DNA of 64,000 bases from assembly GCA_024233785.1 (NCBI GenBank), contig JACKPD010000005.1:1-64000 (forward strand), written 5' to 3'. The notes under the pieces are model-generated. The model was not told where the DNA came from, ran no database searches, and worked only from the letters and a program-made list of their open reading frames with translations. The stretch is from Spirochaetales bacterium. GTDB taxonomy: Bacteria; Spirochaetota; Spirochaetia; CADAEX01. The translations under genes were made by a program, and so were the position numbers. This document shows, one piece after another, positions 33,445-42,724 of this stretch; the stretch's first letter is position 1; each line of letters begins with the position of its first letter.

Positions 33445-34107
33445 TTAAAAAGTTCCATAGTCTATATAACCAAGCCATACCGGCTTGCTGTAGATATTGT
33501 ATACCCTGTCGTATTTACCGTAAGAAAAAACATATAAAGAAAGTGTAACATCCGCAGCAGGCACATCAGTATCACTTTCAGACATATCATCATATATAAA
33601 CGATTTATAATAATCAGTATTTGCCGGATCTGCAACAACCCTGTATAATCCAGTATTTTCATAATCGACATATGGAATTACATCATTAAAGGCAATCCGA
33701 TCAAAAAAAATCGTTATTTCAAAACTTTCATCCCTGTCCGCATTATCTATAGGTATCATCGGGTAAGGAGTTTTTGAATCTGTATTTTGTACAGTATTTA
33801 TTCTTTTAAAACCAAGGTTTGCCAGGTCAGACGGCTCAGGTTCCTCAACTGAAAAAAGATTTTTATAATCATTTGTGTTATCAACATTAAAATTTGCTTT
33901 AATATAAAATTTATAATAAAGCTCATAACCCTGAAAAACATCAGGGTCATTATCGCTGCGGTTATATATTTTAATTATTCCCGGTGAACCGGTTAAAGCT
34001 GAAACTTCAGGAGCATATATATATGGATAATCATTAAGTCCGCAGCCCTGGATAAGAAAGAAAGATAATGCGGACAAAATGATAATTATTCTGTTAAGGG
34101 GTATCAT
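33445..34107 (-). CDS. Hypothetical lipoprotein downstream of the cyclase
   Basis: A 220-residue protein with a lipoprotein signal peptide ending in LIQGC (Cys near residue 22), hence anchored in the envelope. The mature part is rich in Tyr, Asp and Asn (YPYIYAPEVSAL, ELYYKFYIKANF) and looks beta-rich; no named domain recognised. The ATG at 34107 is preceded by GGGAGGG and lies inside the end of the cyclase gene (14-nt overlap), so its translation is probably coupled to the cyclase. An earlier initiator at 34134 would put extra residues before the signal peptide and is rejected. Confidence 0.8.
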   Translation of the reverse strand: MIPLNRIIIILSALSFFLIQGCGLNDYPYIYAPEVSALTGSPGIIKIYNRSDNDPDVFQGYELYYKFYIKANFNVDNTNDYKNLFSVEEPEPSDLANLGFKRINTVQNTDSKTPYPMIPIDNADRDESFEITIFFDRIAFNDVIPYVDYENTGLYRVVADPANTDYYKSFIYDDMSESDTDVPAADVTLSLYVFSYGKYDRVYNIYSKPVWLGYIDYGTF

Positions 34108-36490
34108 ACCCTCCCTTGATATCAAGAAGCTCATAAATTAATACCGGTTTATTTTTTCCTTTTACCCTTATATTGTCAAGCTCTCTGACTATTACTTTAT
34201 CCTTTACAAGAGGATAAGTAAATTCGCTTATAATTATCTGGGTAGCATACTGCTTATTTGTCCCTTCAAGCCGAGCCCCGAGGTTGACGTTATCGCCCAT
34301 AAGCGTATAGTTCATTCTTCCGAGGGAACCCATATTCCCTACTGTCATTACCCCTGAATTCAGACCTATACCGATGTTGATTCTCTTTTCAGGAGGCCAT
34401 CCTTCATTAAGCTTTCGAAGCGCCTCCATCTGCTTTAACGCGCATTTACAGGCAAGCAGCGCATGGTCTTCCTGTGGAATCGGAGCGCCCCAGAAGCACA
34501 TTATTTCATCACCTACATACTTATCAAGAGTCCCCCTGAATTCAAGTATAATATCAGTCATGGAAGTAAGATAAATATTTAAATGGTTTACCAGTTCCTG
34601 CGGTGTCATGGTTTCAGATAAGGTTGTGAATCCCCTGATATCTGAAAAAAATACAGTAAGGTTTTTATCAACTCCTCCAAGCTCCGGAGGATTTTCAAGT
34701 ATCTGATCAACAACAGCCGGGCTAACATATCTTCCGAACATGTTTCTTATCCGCTTCTTGTCTTTTTCCTCAGTCATTACCCTGTATACAACGATTGAAA
34801 GAAACGTAAAAAACACACCGACTGCCGAAGGTGCAAAATCAACAATATAATTCATGGAATCAAAAATAATGCTTGTTGAGATAAAAAACACAAGAATGGA
34901 GAAAATGGAAAAAACCGCTGCCCAGAGTGTTGAAAGCCTTGAGGTCAAAAAAGCTGTACACATTACAAGAAAAAATAATATTGAAATATTTATCCAGGAC
35001 GGAACTTCTTTAAGGAATTTATTCATCAGGATTGTATTAAGTGCGTTAGCGTGAATTTCAACACCGTACATCAGTCCATAGGGTGTTGTTTTTTCATCTG
35101 CTGCTATACCTCTTGCGAACGGCCCTGTCATAAGTATTTTATTTGCAACAGCCATGGTTTTCGGCCATGTAGACGGATCAAACGGCGGTGACTTTGCAGC
35201 ATAACCTGAATACGATCTTATCGGATATGTCTGATGTCCCCCTGGATCTGCAGTAGAGGGATTCCCCATGAAATTTATCAGCATCTGTCCATTTTCATCA
35301 ATCGGAATTATAACTTCTTCAAGTATTTTTTTAATTTCTGGTTTTAATAATGCGCCCTCTTTGCTGTATTTTGCAGGTTTTTCAACCACCTGATAAGGGA
35401 CCCATGCCTGTTTTTCAACATCGAAATATTGAGGTGAAGGTATTTTAATGTATTCTCCGATTCTAACTTCAATATCCTCAGGTTTTTTATTGAAGTACTC
35501 AAGTGCAAGGGACAATGTTATGGCAGGAACAAACGTATCTTTATATTTTTTTACAGTATAAAAATAAACTTCCTCCCCTCCTGCCGTAAGGGCTTTAACC
35601 GGAGGTGAATTCTTTATGAGTGTTTCTTTTAGTTCTGATATCTGTTCTTCCGTCAGAGGATATTGTATCGGATGGTCCTTGCCGCTAATATCTGTCCAGC
35701 CTAATCTTTCAAATATTGTTTCATCAATTTTATAGTCAGATGATAAATCATCAATATTTATCACATCAACTAAAATAGATGATTTTGATATCATCCCCTG
35801 TCTGCGGTATATCTTGTCAAAATCTTCCTTGAAATTGGCATGGCCATAACCCTTGCTTACCCTGCCAAGCGGCTGAAGAGGCGGCTGGAGACCTGAATAG
35901 GAAGTTACATTGTGCCAGTTCCCTTTAACATTTGTAATCCTGCCGTAGGTATTGTAAAGTATTTCCTGTCTGCCTATATAATCCTCTGCTATAGCCTCTG
36001 ATGGAGGAACTTCGTCAAGTACTGTCTCAAGAAAGACCCGTCCGCTCTCTTTAATTGCTTCAACCAGAAGGGCATCATCATAAGCCTTGCTGGTATCAGG
36101 CTCAATAAAAAAAACGTCTATAAAGAGAGCCCTTTCCCTTTCTTCCTGGTTCTTGATCCGTGAAAAGGTTTTTATCAGATCAGCGTGACGATACCTGGGG
36201 AAAGGCCATTTGCCGAATTTATTAAGGCTTCTGAAATCAATTCCAACTATAAGTATGTCGGGAGATATATTGGGATTCTGTATTGATTGAGTAACACCTT
36301 CCTGAATATAGGTTTTCTGTGAAATATTTTTAAGATAAAAGTTTACATCAATCATTTTGAGTTTTAATTTATTTGTGATATCTGTGAAGTTTTCTGCGAA
36401 TAGAATCAGCGAAAAGATCAGAACAGCAATTAACATTCCGAAGTATTTGGTCTGCATTAAAAATTTTGCGCTGAATGCTTTTTTACCCAT
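34094..36490 (-). CDS. CHASE2-domain adenylate/guanylate cyclase
   Basis: Membrane-bound class III nucleotide cyclase of 798 residues. One N-terminal helix (about 16-34) is followed by a large extracytoplasmic CHASE2 sensory domain (to about 480), then three closely spaced helices (about 490-565) and a cytoplasmic catalytic domain (about 585-775). The catalytic domain has both metal aspartates (TVFFSDIRGFTTLSE and KYVGDEIMCFWGAP) and the C-terminal MGDNVNLGARLEG segment. It likely makes cAMP in response to an envelope signal. The ATG at 36490 has AGGAGG upstream. A promoter and an attenuator-like hairpin precede it. It is co-transcribed with a lipoprotein and a small membrane protein. Confidence 0.93.
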   Translation of the reverse strand: MGKKAFSAKFLMQTKYFGMLIAVLIFSLILFAENFTDITNKLKLKMIDVNFYLKNISQKTYIQEGVTQSIQNPNISPDILIVGIDFRSLNKFGKWPFPRYRHADLIKTFSRIKNQEERERALFIDVFFIEPDTSKAYDDALLVEAIKESGRVFLETVLDEVPPSEAIAEDYIGRQEILYNTYGRITNVKGNWHNVTSYSGLQPPLQPLGRVSKGYGHANFKEDFDKIYRRQGMISKSSILVDVINIDDLSSDYKIDETIFERLGWTDISGKDHPIQYPLTEEQISELKETLIKNSPPVKALTAGGEEVYFYTVKKYKDTFVPAITLSLALEYFNKKPEDIEVRIGEYIKIPSPQYFDVEKQAWVPYQVVEKPAKYSKEGALLKPEIKKILEEVIIPIDENGQMLINFMGNPSTADPGGHQTYPIRSYSGYAAKSPPFDPSTWPKTMAVANKILMTGPFARGIAADEKTTPYGLMYGVEIHANALNTILMNKFLKEVPSWINISILFFLVMCTAFLTSRLSTLWAAVFSIFSILVFFISTSIIFDSMNYIVDFAPSAVGVFFTFLSIVVYRVMTEEKDKKRIRNMFGRYVSPAVVDQILENPPELGGVDKNLTVFFSDIRGFTTLSETMTPQELVNHLNIYLTSMTDIILEFRGTLDKYVGDEIMCFWGAPIPQEDHALLACKCALKQMEALRKLNEGWPPEKRINIGIGLNSGVMTVGNMGSLGRMNYTLMGDNVNLGARLEGTNKQYATQIIISEFTYPLVKDKVIVRELDNIRVKGKNKPVLIYELLDIKGGYDTP

Positions 36491-36538
36491 TAAAATTTCC
36501 TCCTGAATCTGCCGGGGACAGCTATATCAAAAAATATA

Positions 36539-36567
36539 TTCCTTCCGGGATAAATCTCCGGAAGGAA
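36539..36567 (-). terminator. Strong hairpin with T run before the cyclase gene
   Basis: TTCCTTCCGG and CCGGAAGGAA form a perfect 10-bp stem around a 9-nt loop; on the minus strand TATATTTTTT follows. It can end the rpsA-activator-TPR transcript, but the promoter at 36576..36604 lies just upstream, making it also the first structure in the cyclase mRNA. Confidence 0.72.
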
Positions 36568-36575
36568 GTTATTAT

Positions 36576-36604
36576 ATTTTACCAGTCTTTACAGGCATAT
36601 TCAA
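36576..36604 (-). promoter_or_regulatory. Predicted promoter of the cyclase operon
   Basis: Minus strand TTGAAT, 17-nt spacer, TAAAAT, with +1 near 36569, only a few nt before the hairpin at 36539..36567. Confidence 0.55.
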
Positions 36605-36663
36605 AAGATTGCCGGATAAATAAATATATGCTTTAAATAATAATTATTCCAAAAACATAGAAA

Positions 36664-37368
36664 CTATTTATCAATTTTGCCTGCAGATTTGAGATAAATT
36701 ATACGGTCTCTGGCAAAATTTGTCCAATCACTATTTGTATATTTTGAAGTTATCAGATTATAGTAATCTGCAGATGTTTTATAATCCTCTTTTTTCTCAT
36801 AAAGTCTTCCAAGGGAAAAAATAACATGTGATATATCCGGGTATTCAGATGCATAAACGCTTTCTATTTTTTTATAGGTATCAATTGCTTTATCATTCTG
36901 ATCAGTATTTTCATAGCAGACTGCCGCATTGTTAAGAGCGATGGGCGCAAGGTAGCTCTTTTTATATTTTTCTGCAAAATTGTTGAATATTTCAGAAGCT
37001 TTGTCGTACTGTTTATCCTGAAAGAGGACATCCCCTTTCATGAACAATGCTCTCTGTGCAGCATAAAAAGTACTGTAATTGTCAATAACATCATCAAGAG
37101 ATTTTAAAATCTCAGTAATTTTAACTGACTTGCCTGAATCATCACTTTCCATTCCCGCAACAGCCGTATAGCTGTCTTCAATCTCTTCAATCAGAACTGT
37201 TGCCTTTTCGTTTATTGAAGATCTGATTTCATTATAAACAGTAGCGCCGATAGCAAAAACCAGTATTCCGGCAATTAAAATAATCAGGAATATCCATTTG
37301 CTGGATAAAAAATCTGATATGGATTTTAATAATTTCTGCTTAAATGTTAATTCTTCATGATGCTGCAT
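36664..37368 (-). CDS. Membrane-anchored TPR protein
   Basis: A 234-residue protein with a short cytoplasmic N-terminus, one hydrophobic helix (about 28-50, WIFLIILIAGILVFAIGATVY) and an extracytoplasmic part with about three tetratricopeptide repeats (ALFMKGDVLFQDKQYDKASE, ALNNAAVCYENTDQNDKAID, VIFSLGRLYEKKEDYKTSAD). The layout is like YfgM-type chaperone-associated proteins, but function is inferred only from shape. The ATG at 37368 follows AAGGAGTAA, where the TAA region is the end of the upstream activator gene (4-nt gap), so the two are coupled. Confidence 0.82.
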   Translation of the reverse strand: MQHHEELTFKQKLLKSISDFLSSKWIFLIILIAGILVFAIGATVYNEIRSSINEKATVLIEEIEDSYTAVAGMESDDSGKSVKITEILKSLDDVIDNYSTFYAAQRALFMKGDVLFQDKQYDKASEIFNNFAEKYKKSYLAPIALNNAAVCYENTDQNDKAIDTYKKIESVYASEYPDISHVIFSLGRLYEKKEDYKTSADYYNLITSKYTNSDWTNFARDRIIYLKSAGKIDK

Positions 37369-37372
37369 CAAT

Positions 37373-38326
37373 TTACTCCTTGATTTCTTCTTTAATTTCC
37401 AGCTCATTAATCAATCTGGATAAATATGTTCTTTGAATACCAAGCACAGAAGATGTTCTGCTCTGGTTCCATTCATTTGCCTTAAGAGCTTTTATTATAT
37501 AGTTTTTTTTGAATTTGTTGATAGCTGTTTTAAGCGGTAAAATAATATTTTTTTCATAATTTTTAAATTCAATATCTTCCGGTTTTATTGTTTTCCCTTT
37601 CATTGTTACGGAAAGCCGCTTTATATAGTTTTCAAGTTCCCTTACGTTGCCGGGCCAGTCATAAGAGTATAATTTTTCCATCGCATTACTTGTAAAAACA
37701 ATTCCCCCGTTCATGCGGCCGGAAAAATAATCAACAAGCTGAGGAATATCATCCTTTCTGTTTTTGAGTTCGGGAATATGAAGAAGAAGAACATTAAGTC
37801 TGTAATATAGATCTTTTCTGAAACGGCCGGCAGAAACTTCAGCTTCGATGTCCCTGTTTGTCGCGGAAATTATCCGTATATCAATTTTTACCGGGTTTTC
37901 AGAACCAAGCTGATCTACCGCGCTGTTCTCAATTACGCGCAGCAGTCTGGATTGGGTATTAAGAGGCAGCTCGGTAATTTCATCAAGAAAAACAGTACCG
38001 GTATCTGCCGCAATAAATTTACCTTTTCTGTAAGAAGAAGCATCAGTAAATGCTCCTTTGAGATGGCCGAAAAGCTCACTTTCAATTAAAGATTCAGGTA
38101 TGGCGGCGCAATTGATTTTTACAAAAGGTTTTCCGTATCTCAGACTGTTTTTATAAATAAGATCTGCAAAAAGTTCCTTGCCTGTGCCGCTGTCCCCTGT
38201 TATAAGAACAGGGGCATCAGAAGATGCAATTTTAAATGCAAAATTCCTGCAATCCTTTATAAGACTGCAGGAACCTATTATTTTATTTGAATAATCTGGC
38301 GGTAAATTATCTGTCTTGTTTTTCAC
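37373..38326 (-). CDS. Orphan sigma-54 activator without a sensory domain
   Basis: A 317-residue bacterial enhancer-binding protein consisting only of the AAA+ domain (about 12-240) and a Fis-type DNA-binding domain (about 268-312, NEWNQSRTSSVLGIQRTYLS). Walker A GDSGTGKE at 44-51 and Walker B TVFLDEITE at 111-119 are intact. The sigma-54 contact loop is GAFTDA (91-96) rather than GAFTGA, a variant that occurs in some activators. There is no receiver, GAF or PAS domain, so activity must be set by expression or a partner protein. The GTG start overlaps the end of rpsA by 20 nt and the TPR gene follows 4 nt later, which ties it to ribosomal-protein expression. Confidence 0.92.
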   Translation of the reverse strand: MKNKTDNLPPDYSNKIIGSCSLIKDCRNFAFKIASSDAPVLITGDSGTGKELFADLIYKNSLRYGKPFVKINCAAIPESLIESELFGHLKGAFTDASSYRKGKFIAADTGTVFLDEITELPLNTQSRLLRVIENSAVDQLGSENPVKIDIRIISATNRDIEAEVSAGRFRKDLYYRLNVLLLHIPELKNRKDDIPQLVDYFSGRMNGGIVFTSNAMEKLYSYDWPGNVRELENYIKRLSVTMKGKTIKPEDIEFKNYEKNIILPLKTAINKFKKNYIIKALKANEWNQSRTSSVLGIQRTYLSRLINELEIKEEIKE

Positions 38327-40016
38327 TCTGCTTCATAAAATCACCAAGTGTTGCCATTGGCGAATCTTCTTCAGACTGTATATATTTAGAAATCTCTGCT
38401 CTCTCTGCGGATTTTTTGTATTCTTTTATTGAGAGCGAAAGTTTTTTCTTTTTGGAATTAATTTCAGTAATTACTGCCTTGATCTTGTCACCGACATTGT
38501 ATTTGTTCATTTCAGCATCAAGCTCTTCGTTATATTTGTCTGAAATATTGCTTTTGTTAATAAGTCCTTCAATCTCTCCCTGAACCTTGACAAATATGCC
38601 GAAATCTGTTTTACCGCTGATTTCACCTTCAATCAGGCTTCCGCGTGTAAAAGATTTTGCAAGAACATCCCATGGGTTGTCACTGAGCTGTTTGACACCA
38701 AGCCTTATCCTTCTGTTTTGTGTATCAACATGAAGAACAACAACATTTATTGTTTCATTCGGTTTTAATACTGAAAAGGCGTTTTTAACCTTTTTTGTCC
38801 AAGACATATCATCAATATGTAAAAACCCTGTAATACCTTCTTCAAGTTCGATAAAGGCCCCTGCATTAGTTACCTTTAATATTTTTCTCTCAAGCTGCAT
38901 ACCTTCAGGATACTGGTTCTGAATTGTGTCCCAGGGATTTTCAAGGAGCTGTTTTATGCCAAGTGATATTCTTCCCTGCTGTATATCGTAAGAAAGTATC
39001 ATACATTCAACTTCATCTCCGACAGAGAAAAGTTCTTTCGGATGATTGATTTTTTGTACCCAGGAAAATTCCGAAATATGGGCCATCCCCTCTATGCCCT
39101 CTTCCAGCTCGATAAAAGCTCCGAAATCGGTTAACTTCGTAACTTTGCCCTTAACAACAGTACCTGCACTGTATTTATCAGCAAAAGAATCCCATGGGTT
39201 TTCAGTGAAATGCTTTAATGAAAGGTTGATTTTATTGTTTTCCCTGTCGAGGTTTATCAGCTTTAAAGTAACCTTCTGGCCTTTTTTTACATAATCCTTT
39301 GGTTTTGCAACATGTCCCCAGCTCATATCATTTATATGAAGCAGGCCGTCAAAACCGCCAAGATCAATAAAAGCGCCGAAAGAAGCTATACTTTTAACAG
39401 TGCCTTCAACAGTATCTCCGACTTTTGCATTATTGAAGAATTCCTCTTTTTTTCTTGCAAGTTCTTCAACCAGAAATGCTTTTCTGTTAAGTACAATATT
39501 TATTTTTTTGTCGCTGTAAAGTCTGTCTATATAGAATTTATATGTATTATCGATATACTCTGAAGGTTCTTCCGCTTTACCGGCATCAATTTTTGAAATA
39601 GGAACAAAAGCCTTTACACTGTATCCAAGCAGTACTTCAAACCCGCCCTTTACATCTTTAAGAACTTTTGCATCTACCGGTACTTTATCCTGATAAGCTT
39701 TTTTAAGATTCTTCCAGAATTCTTTTTCATCATATTTTCTTTTTGATACAATAATCTGTCCGTCTCTGCTTTCTTTTTTTACAAGAACAACATTGACTGT
39801 ATCACCTATTTTAGGGGGAGAATCAAATTCCAGCATGGGGATTTTGCCTTCAGACTTATAACCGATGTCTACAAAAACTGTCTCTTCAGTAACCTGTATG
39901 ATGTTACCTTCTACGACATGCCCCTCTTCCAGTTCATCGAGAGATTTTAAATATTCTTCCTGGAGGTTTGTCTGGCTGTTAATTTCTTCGCTGTTAATGA
40001 TTTCTCTCTCATCCAT
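38307..40016 (-). CDS. rpsA: 30S ribosomal protein S1
   Basis: RNA-binding ribosomal protein that helps mRNA recruitment. 569 residues with six S1 repeats, each recognisable by GxxVxGxVxxxxxFGAFIxL-type cores; repeats 3-6 carry the S1 signature GFDGLLHINDMSWGHV, GIEGMAHISEFSWVQ, GITGFLHIDDMSWTK and EGLINKSNIS. Length and repeat number match the long bacterial form. The ATG at 40016 has AGGAG about 10 nt upstream. It follows cmk after 18 nt, the classical cmk-rpsA pairing, and its last codons overlap the GTG of the orphan activator gene. Confidence 0.97.
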   Translation of the reverse strand: MDEREIINSEEINSQTNLQEEYLKSLDELEEGHVVEGNIIQVTEETVFVDIGYKSEGKIPMLEFDSPPKIGDTVNVVLVKKESRDGQIIVSKRKYDEKEFWKNLKKAYQDKVPVDAKVLKDVKGGFEVLLGYSVKAFVPISKIDAGKAEEPSEYIDNTYKFYIDRLYSDKKINIVLNRKAFLVEELARKKEEFFNNAKVGDTVEGTVKSIASFGAFIDLGGFDGLLHINDMSWGHVAKPKDYVKKGQKVTLKLINLDRENNKINLSLKHFTENPWDSFADKYSAGTVVKGKVTKLTDFGAFIELEEGIEGMAHISEFSWVQKINHPKELFSVGDEVECMILSYDIQQGRISLGIKQLLENPWDTIQNQYPEGMQLERKILKVTNAGAFIELEEGITGFLHIDDMSWTKKVKNAFSVLKPNETINVVVLHVDTQNRRIRLGVKQLSDNPWDVLAKSFTRGSLIEGEISGKTDFGIFVKVQGEIEGLINKSNISDKYNEELDAEMNKYNVGDKIKAVITEINSKKKKLSLSIKEYKKSAERAEISKYIQSEEDSPMATLGDFMKQSEKQDR

Positions 40017-40034
40017 TTTGGAAAAACTCCTAAT

Positions 40035-40676
40035 TTACGACCTGTGTTTGTTTATTTCAGACATTACTTTCTCACAAACTTCATCTATGGTCAAGTCCGA
40101 ACTATTTAAATAAATTGCATCATCAGATATTTTTAATTTTCCGAATTCCTTGTTGTGATCAATCATGTCTCTGTCATTTATGCCTGATTTTATCTCTTCG
40201 AGAGATTTTTCACTCACACCCTGGTCGAGTCTTCTTTTTGCCCTTTTCTCAATTGAGGCATCAAGATAAATTTTAACTTCAGCATCTGTAAAAACCACAG
40301 TTGTCATATCGCGGCCTTCCGCAATTATATCCTGGTTTTGGGAAACCCTGTGCAGCTGGCTGTTTATCTTATTCCGGACTTCCCTGATCGTAGAGACCTG
40401 TGCGACAAGAGAATCAACCCTGTCTGAATGCAGTTTATCTTCCACATCTTTGCCGTCAAGATGAACATGTTTGTCAATAATATCTATTTTATGCTTATCT
40501 GCCTCTTCAATCACAGAATCTGTATTATTTATGTCAATATTATTCTGAATAAGCGCGAGGGTAAGCGCCCTGTAGAAGTTCCCGGTATTAAGATAAAAAA
40601 AACCTGTTTTCCGGGCAAGGTTTGAGGCAATAGTGCTTTTACCGGCACCTGCAGGCCCGTCAATTGCTACTATCAT
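40035..40676 (-). CDS. cmk: Cytidylate kinase
   Basis: Phosphorylates CMP/dCMP with ATP for nucleotide synthesis. 213 residues; P-loop DGPAGAGKSTIA at the N-terminus, NTGNFYRA for the NMP-binding region, the AEGRDMTTVVFTDAEVKIYLDAS segment (family RDxGTVVFPDAxxKxFLxA) and the arginine-rich lid EKRAKRRLDQ. The ATG at 40676 has GGGAG upstream and gives the standard N-terminus; a longer initiation at 40721 would run far into rluB. It overlaps the end of rluB by 17 nt and precedes rpsA. Confidence 0.95.
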   Translation of the reverse strand: MIVAIDGPAGAGKSTIASNLARKTGFFYLNTGNFYRALTLALIQNNIDINNTDSVIEEADKHKIDIIDKHVHLDGKDVEDKLHSDRVDSLVAQVSTIREVRNKINSQLHRVSQNQDIIAEGRDMTTVVFTDAEVKIYLDASIEKRAKRRLDQGVSEKSLEEIKSGINDRDMIDHNKEFGKLKISDDAIYLNSSDLTIDEVCEKVMSEINKHRS

Positions 40677-41430
40677 TATTTTCTCCCTTTTCAAGAAGCC
40701 ATTTAACTTCCTTTTCACCAAGGTGCCTGTAGCTGCCGGGTACTATTCCTGACAGTTTGACGCAGCCTATTCTGGTTCTCTGCAGTTTTTTTATTTTAAT
40801 CCTGTAGTGCGAAAATATATTACGGATCTCCCTGTTTTTACCTTCTGTAAGAACAAGGCTTATGCGGAAGGGCGTTTTGTATGTATATTTTTTAATTTTA
40901 TATAATTCGCCGTTTATTCTTACCCCTTTCATCAGTTCCTGGAGGACATCTTCCGGAACTGAATCCTTGGTTTCAACCATATATTCTTTTTCAATCTGTG
41001 AAGAAGGATGTGAGATCATTCTTCCAAAATTACCGTCATTTGTCATTAAAAGCAGCCCTGTTGACATATAATCGAGTCTGCCGATTGAAAACAGCCTGTA
41101 GCTTTTAAAGTCCTTGAAAAAGGACAGAAGGGTAATCCTCCCTTCGGGATCTGCATTTGAACAGATAACCTGCGGCGGCTTGTTAAATGCAAGATATATC
41201 TGTTTTCTTGTAGGGTAAACTTCCCTCCCCTTATAATATACAAGGTCGCCGGGATAAACTTTTTCGCCCATCTTGCTGATAACAGTACTGTTGATTCTTA
41301 CATGCCCTTGTTCAATATATTCTTCACATTTTCTTCTGGAGCCGAGTCCGCAATTAGCCAGATATACCTGCAGTCTCAGCCCTTTATTATCTTCTGAGGA
41401 CTCTTTTTCAGCCTCTTTTCTTTTACCCAT
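40660..41430 (-). CDS. rluB: 23S rRNA pseudouridine synthase, RluB/RsuA family
   Basis: Isomerises a specific uridine of rRNA. A charged N-terminal stretch (1-18) precedes an S4 RNA-binding domain (about 19-75, LQVYLANCGLGSRRKCEEYIEQGHVRING-like) and the catalytic domain with the aspartate in SIGRLDYMSTGLLLMTNDG. The 256 residues fit RluB better than RluE or RsuA, but the exact target (23S U2605 or other) is inferred. The ATG at 41430 overlaps the scpB stop by 8 nt; the gene's end overlaps cmk. Confidence 0.9.
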   Translation of the reverse strand: MGKRKEAEKESSEDNKGLRLQVYLANCGLGSRRKCEEYIEQGHVRINSTVISKMGEKVYPGDLVYYKGREVYPTRKQIYLAFNKPPQVICSNADPEGRITLLSFFKDFKSYRLFSIGRLDYMSTGLLLMTNDGNFGRMISHPSSQIEKEYMVETKDSVPEDVLQELMKGVRINGELYKIKKYTYKTPFRISLVLTEGKNREIRNIFSHYRIKIKKLQRTRIGCVKLSGIVPGSYRHLGEKEVKWLLEKGENNDSSN

Positions 41431-41962
41431 TCAGTTCAAACCTCTTTAAATCTGTATCACTTAATTTAGGAAGATCTGAAATGCTTTTCAGTTTAAAAAA
41501 AGTCAGAAATTCCTGTGTCGTCCCGTATGTCACAGGCTTTCCGGGTGTATCTTTTTTGCCTGCTTCTTTAACAAGTTTTCTCCCCATTAATAATCTAAGC
41601 ATTCCATCGGAAGATACTCCCCTGATATTTTCAATTTCAGCGCGTGTGACAGGCTGTGAATAAGCTATGATTGAAAGTGTCTCCATAGCAGCCCTTGAAA
41701 GCCTGTTCTCATTTTTTTTCCCGTATCTGCCTTTTAAATAGTCCCAGTATTCAATCTTGGGCGCAAACTGATAACCGCCACCAATTTCAAGCAATTCAAG
41801 TCCCCGGTCCGGCTGGGAGAACTTTTCCTTAAGATTAGCCAGTGCCTGTAAAACAGCTTCCTTCGAAAAGTCTGTTATTTTTATTAGAGAATTCAGGTCA
41901 ACAGGATCGCTTTCAAGAAAGAGAATTGCTTCAAGTAATGCTTCTTCTTTTTCCAATTTCAT
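41423..41962 (-). CDS. scpB: Segregation and condensation protein B
   Basis: Regulatory subunit of the SMC-ScpAB condensin. 179 residues with two winged-helix domains; typical segments are EAILFLESDPVDL, the RLSRAAMETLSIIAYSQPVTRAEIE signature (split here as SRAAMETLSIIAYSQPVTR) and VSSDGMLRLLMGRKLV with TYGTTQEFLTFF. It acts as a dimer on ScpA. The ATG at 41962 overlaps the scpA stop by one base and the gene end overlaps rluB by 8 nt, so scpA-scpB-rluB are translationally coupled, as in many Firmicutes and spirochaetes. Confidence 0.95.
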   Translation of the reverse strand: MKLEKEEALLEAILFLESDPVDLNSLIKITDFSKEAVLQALANLKEKFSQPDRGLELLEIGGGYQFAPKIEYWDYLKGRYGKKNENRLSRAAMETLSIIAYSQPVTRAEIENIRGVSSDGMLRLLMGRKLVKEAGKKDTPGKPVTYGTTQEFLTFFKLKSISDLPKLSDTDLKRFELNG

Positions 41963-42720
41963 TAACCTTCCCTGGATGTTTCAATTTTATTTTGATATTT
42001 CCGTATTCTGATATCTCCGAACATTCTGTTCTGGTAAACCGATATGATTTTGTTTTTTACAGAATCAAGTATTGCCAGAAAAGAACAGACAAATTCCATA
42101 ACAGATGAGTTGTTTTTTATCAATTCAGTAAAGAGTATTTCCTGATTTTTTTCAAGCATTTCATTCATTAATGTTATTTTTTCGTTGAGAGTCACCTCTT
42201 CGTAGATATCAAGTATCTGTTCATTTGAGAGATTGCTGATGATTGAAGAAAAAGTCTGAAGGAGGTCCCAAATATCAATTTCTTCCCATAATTCATCATC
42301 ATTTACAAATGGTAAATTCCGCTGATTGCTGGTTCTCTCAATTATCCATTCTGATTCTTTTTCCTTGTCGCTCATTATTTCTGAGAGTTTTTTAAACTTC
42401 TGATATTCTATCAGTCTTTCAACAAGTTCAGCTCTCGGGTCCTCAAATTCATCATCAATATCCACCTCTACAGGGAGAAGCATTCTCGACTTTATATAAA
42501 GCAGTGTTGCAGCCATTGTATAAAATTCAGATAGATTATCCAGATTTTTTTTTGTAGCATATTCAAGAAAAGCAAGATATTGTTCCACAATTTCGGAAAT
42601 TGGAATATCATATATATTTATTTCTGATTTTCTTATAAGAAAAAGCAATAAATCAAGAGGCCCTTCAAACTCGCCAAGTTTAAATTTGTGGGAAACGTTT
42701 TCTGTCTGTTCAGACACCAT
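41962..42720 (-). CDS. scpA: Segregation and condensation protein A
   Basis: Kleisin subunit of the bacterial SMC complex, bridging the SMC heads and binding ScpB. 253 residues; the kleisin N-terminus FEGPLDLLLFLIRKSEINIYDIPI (core FEGPLDLLLFLI) is diagnostic, followed by YIKSRMLLP. The C-terminal winged helix is less conserved. The ATG at 42720, with an AGGA site, is preferred; it starts just after the folK stop (4-nt gap). A start at 42780 would overlap folK by 56 nt and lacks a ribosome site. Confidence 0.94.
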   Translation of the reverse strand: MVSEQTENVSHKFKLGEFEGPLDLLLFLIRKSEINIYDIPISEIVEQYLAFLEYATKKNLDNLSEFYTMAATLLYIKSRMLLPVEVDIDDEFEDPRAELVERLIEYQKFKKLSEIMSDKEKESEWIIERTSNQRNLPFVNDDELWEEIDIWDLLQTFSSIISNLSNEQILDIYEEVTLNEKITLMNEMLEKNQEILFTELIKNNSSVMEFVCSFLAILDSVKNKIISVYQNRMFGDIRIRKYQNKIETSREG

Positions 42721-42724
42721 GTTA

